Source of the DNA: a virus
Length of the DNA: 30,529 nucleotides
Reading direction: 5' to 3' (one strand)
IMG/VR virus record: IMGVR_UViG_3300030101_003050
Coordinates: 9,125 to 39,653 of that record
Positions 28,969 to 30,529 of this stretch are shown here, in pieces. A program made the translations under genes and the position numbers. How positions within the stretch are numbered: the first letter of the stretch is position 1; each line of letters begins with the position of its first letter. Below the pieces are notes generated by a model. The model saw only the letters and a program-made list of their open reading frames with translations, had not been told where the DNA came from and did no database searches.

Positions 28969-30529
28969 ATGGCTGTAGAATTTTTATCTGGAATAAATGT
29001 TGATGGTGCTTCATCTGTTACAGGAACTTTTTCTGTATCAAGCATTTCTAATGATAATAATGCATATACTGGTATTTTAGTTTGGGATGGTTCAGTATTA
29101 AAATATAGGACTAAATCTCAGATTCTTTCTGACATAGGTGGTTCAAGTACTACAGGAACTGTACAAAGTGTTGCAATTGCTAATGGTGGTGGCTTAGGCA
29201 TTAGTGGTTCTCCTATAACAACTAGTGGGACAATTACTATAACTAATAATGACAAAGGTAGTTCACAAAATATATTTAAGACTATTGCAAAGTCTGGACA
29301 GACAAGTGTAACAGCAAACACTAATAATACAACACTAACTTTTGCTGCTAGTGGTGGTATGACTATAACCACTAATAATTCTACTAAAACTATTACGTTT
29401 AATTCTTCAGATGATAATGATAATAATTTTGTTTCATCTTTATCATTTAATACAAGCACAGGAGTATTAAGTGTGGCAAGAAATGGATTATCAACTCTTA
29501 CAGTTGATCTTGATGGTAGATATGTAGAAAAAACTGGTGATACTATGACTGGTGATCTAACCATGGATGGTGCTGGTATAATTATAGATACTGATGTAGC
29601 AGGTAATTCTTTAGTATGGAAAGAAAGTGATAGTTCTACAACTGCAGGACAACTAAGAGGTTATGCAAATAGAGGTGATATTTATTTATATAATAATGGT
29701 AGTAAGCTAACAGAAATATCATCTAGTACTGATTCTTTTATACCAGCTTTACATATTGGTAGTACAGCAGCAGCAGCCGGTGGTGTTTTACAAACAACCG
29801 GTAATGTTAATATAGATGGTGATGCCCATATTAATGGTAGCTGTGGTATTGGAACATCTTCTCCTTCTAATCCGCTTCATGTAAGTTCATCTGTTGAAAC
29901 TATTGCTAGATTTCAAAGCACTGATGCAGGTGCTAAAATACGTGTTTTAGATGATGTAAATAGTGTTTTCTTAGGATGTACTAATAGTGAAGTTTTTATA
30001 GGACCTAATACAACTAATACTAATGTTGCTAATCTTAGAATTGCTACTGGAAATACCGCTAGTGGTCAAGCAGGATATGCTGGGTTTGGTACAACGCCAA
30101 GTTCAGGTCATAAATTTAGAGTTGCTGCAACTAATGATAATTCTGCTGATGCTACTATGACATGCATTACTGCTGATATGAATGTAACAGGAACAAGTGT
30201 ATTAACAGGAGATAGAACTTCAAGAGGAGTTTTTGCAGATATAGATAGTAGTGCATCAGGTGGAGATACTACTAATGAAGTTAGATTAAATGGAGTTGAA
30301 GCACATGTTACAGATACTGGTGACGCAGATTTATCTCAAGCTGTTTTTGGACAAGTACAACAATCAAAAACTAATGCTCTTGATAGTGTAACTAATATAA
30401 CAGGTGGTAGATTTAGTGCATTAGCAGATCATAGTGCAGGATCTATTAGTAATGCTCAAGGGAGCTTTAGCAGTGTTAGAATTAAAAATTCTGGTACTAT
30501 TACAGCCTTGTATGCTAATAGAAATGAAG
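28969..30529 (+). CDS. Second large tail fibre, cut by the right edge
   Basis: The frame is open from ATG at 28969 to the last base, 520 codons so far. It begins MAVEFLSGINVDGASSVTGT, closely like the start of the preceding fibre, so both probably dock to the same tail part. Further on are GTVQSVAIANGGGLGIS, the fibre phrase DGRYVEKTGDTMTGDLTMDG, and CGIGTSSPSNPLHVSSSVE, which precedes the ends of many phage fibres with a self-cleaving chaperone (Peptidase_S74). The end domain lies outside the window. The amino acid make-up (Thr, Ser, Gly, Asn, Asp) continues throughout. Confidence 0.88.
   Translation, partial: MAVEFLSGINVDGASSVTGTFSVSSISNDNNAYTGILVWDGSVLKYRTKSQILSDIGGSSTTGTVQSVAIANGGGLGISGSPITTSGTITITNNDKGSSQNIFKTIAKSGQTSVTANTNNTTLTFAASGGMTITTNNSTKTITFNSSDDNDNNFVSSLSFNTSTGVLSVARNGLSTLTVDLDGRYVEKTGDTMTGDLTMDGAGIIIDTDVAGNSLVWKESDSSTTAGQLRGYANRGDIYLYNNGSKLTEISSSTDSFIPALHIGSTAAAAGGVLQTTGNVNIDGDAHINGSCGIGTSSPSNPLHVSSSVETIARFQSTDAGAKIRVLDDVNSVFLGCTNSEVFIGPNTTNTNVANLRIATGNTASGQAGYAGFGTTPSSGHKFRVAATNDNSADATMTCITADMNVTGTSVLTGDRTSRGVFADIDSSASGGDTTNEVRLNGVEAHVTDTGDADLSQAVFGQVQQSKTNALDSVTNITGGRFSALADHSAGSISNAQGSFSSVRIKNSGTITALYANRNE

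Noticed and set aside
29118-29564. A 148-codon minus-strand frame inside the second fibre
   Set aside because: It is Val/Leu-rich mirror sequence of Thr/Asn/Asp-rich fibre codons, and the plus strand is open for 520 codons.
1-30529. CRISPR array, insertion sequence or transposase
   Set aside because: No regularly spaced direct repeats with unique spacers and no transposase-like frame or terminal inverted repeats were seen.
1-30529. Firm assignment to the crAss-like phages
   Set aside because: Some genes and the order are similar, but I could not confirm capsid or terminase homology by eye, so the family is left open.
1-30529. Lysogeny functions
   Set aside because: No integrase, excisionase or repressor of a known type was seen; the window is partial, so absence proves nothing.

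Overview
The window is a stretch of a double-stranded DNA tailed-phage genome. It holds a terminase large subunit, portal, scaffold-like protein, major capsid protein, neck and tail proteins, tail fibres, an endolysin and three phage tRNA genes. The host is most likely a member of the Bacteroidota, probably marine or aquatic. The DNA is AT-rich, start codons follow A-rich leaders without a Shine-Dalgarno sequence, one promoter fits the Bacteroidota TTTG / TAnnTTTG pattern, and a phage lipoprotein carries a Bacteroidota-type surface-export signal (C-Q-K-E-E). The small basic proteins, the HU/IHF-like protein, the PD-(D/E)XK nuclease and the order terminase-portal-scaffold-capsid recall Bacteroidota phages, including Cellulophaga podoviruses and crAss-like phages. 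I cannot assign a family without a search.

Layout. Positions 1-6202 are read leftward and hold early or accessory functions. In transcription order these are an unknown 109-aa protein, a surface lipoprotein with a membrane protein next to it, several unknown proteins, a winged-helix protein, an SSB-like protein with an acidic tail, an HNH nuclease, tRNA-Met/Ile(CAT), tRNA-Leu(TAA) and tRNA-Arg(TCT), and an SF2 helicase. A gene is cut by the left edge. Positions 6203-6441 are a divergent control region. From 6442 to the right edge everything is read rightward: a cassette of tiny lysine-rich proteins, the endolysin, an HU/IHF-like protein, a cysteine-rich protein, a PD-(D/E)XK nuclease, a GroES co-chaperonin, then terminase, portal, scaffold and major capsid, neck and tail proteins, and finally fibre genes, the last of which runs off the right edge.

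The rightward genes are packed tightly, with many TAATG or few-base overlaps, and are broken into transcription units by a few terminators (21290, 25139) and by a shared promoter-like motif (18214, 23464, 25188, with a relative at 8019). The GroES gene sits directly before the terminase, which suggests phage-directed folding of capsid proteins through the host GroEL. The tRNAs decode AUG (or AUA), UUA and AGA, the last two being favoured codons in AT-rich genes.

The most promising material for something undescribed lies in 3490-6440. It includes the lipoprotein plus membrane-protein pair (a possible superinfection-exclusion module), a long imperfect palindrome, a 12-base motif found in three gene-free places, an AGCAG iteron-like cluster, and a 25-base imperfect direct repeat on either side of an uncharacterised gene. 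Functions given here are from motifs read by eye; no database search was possible.
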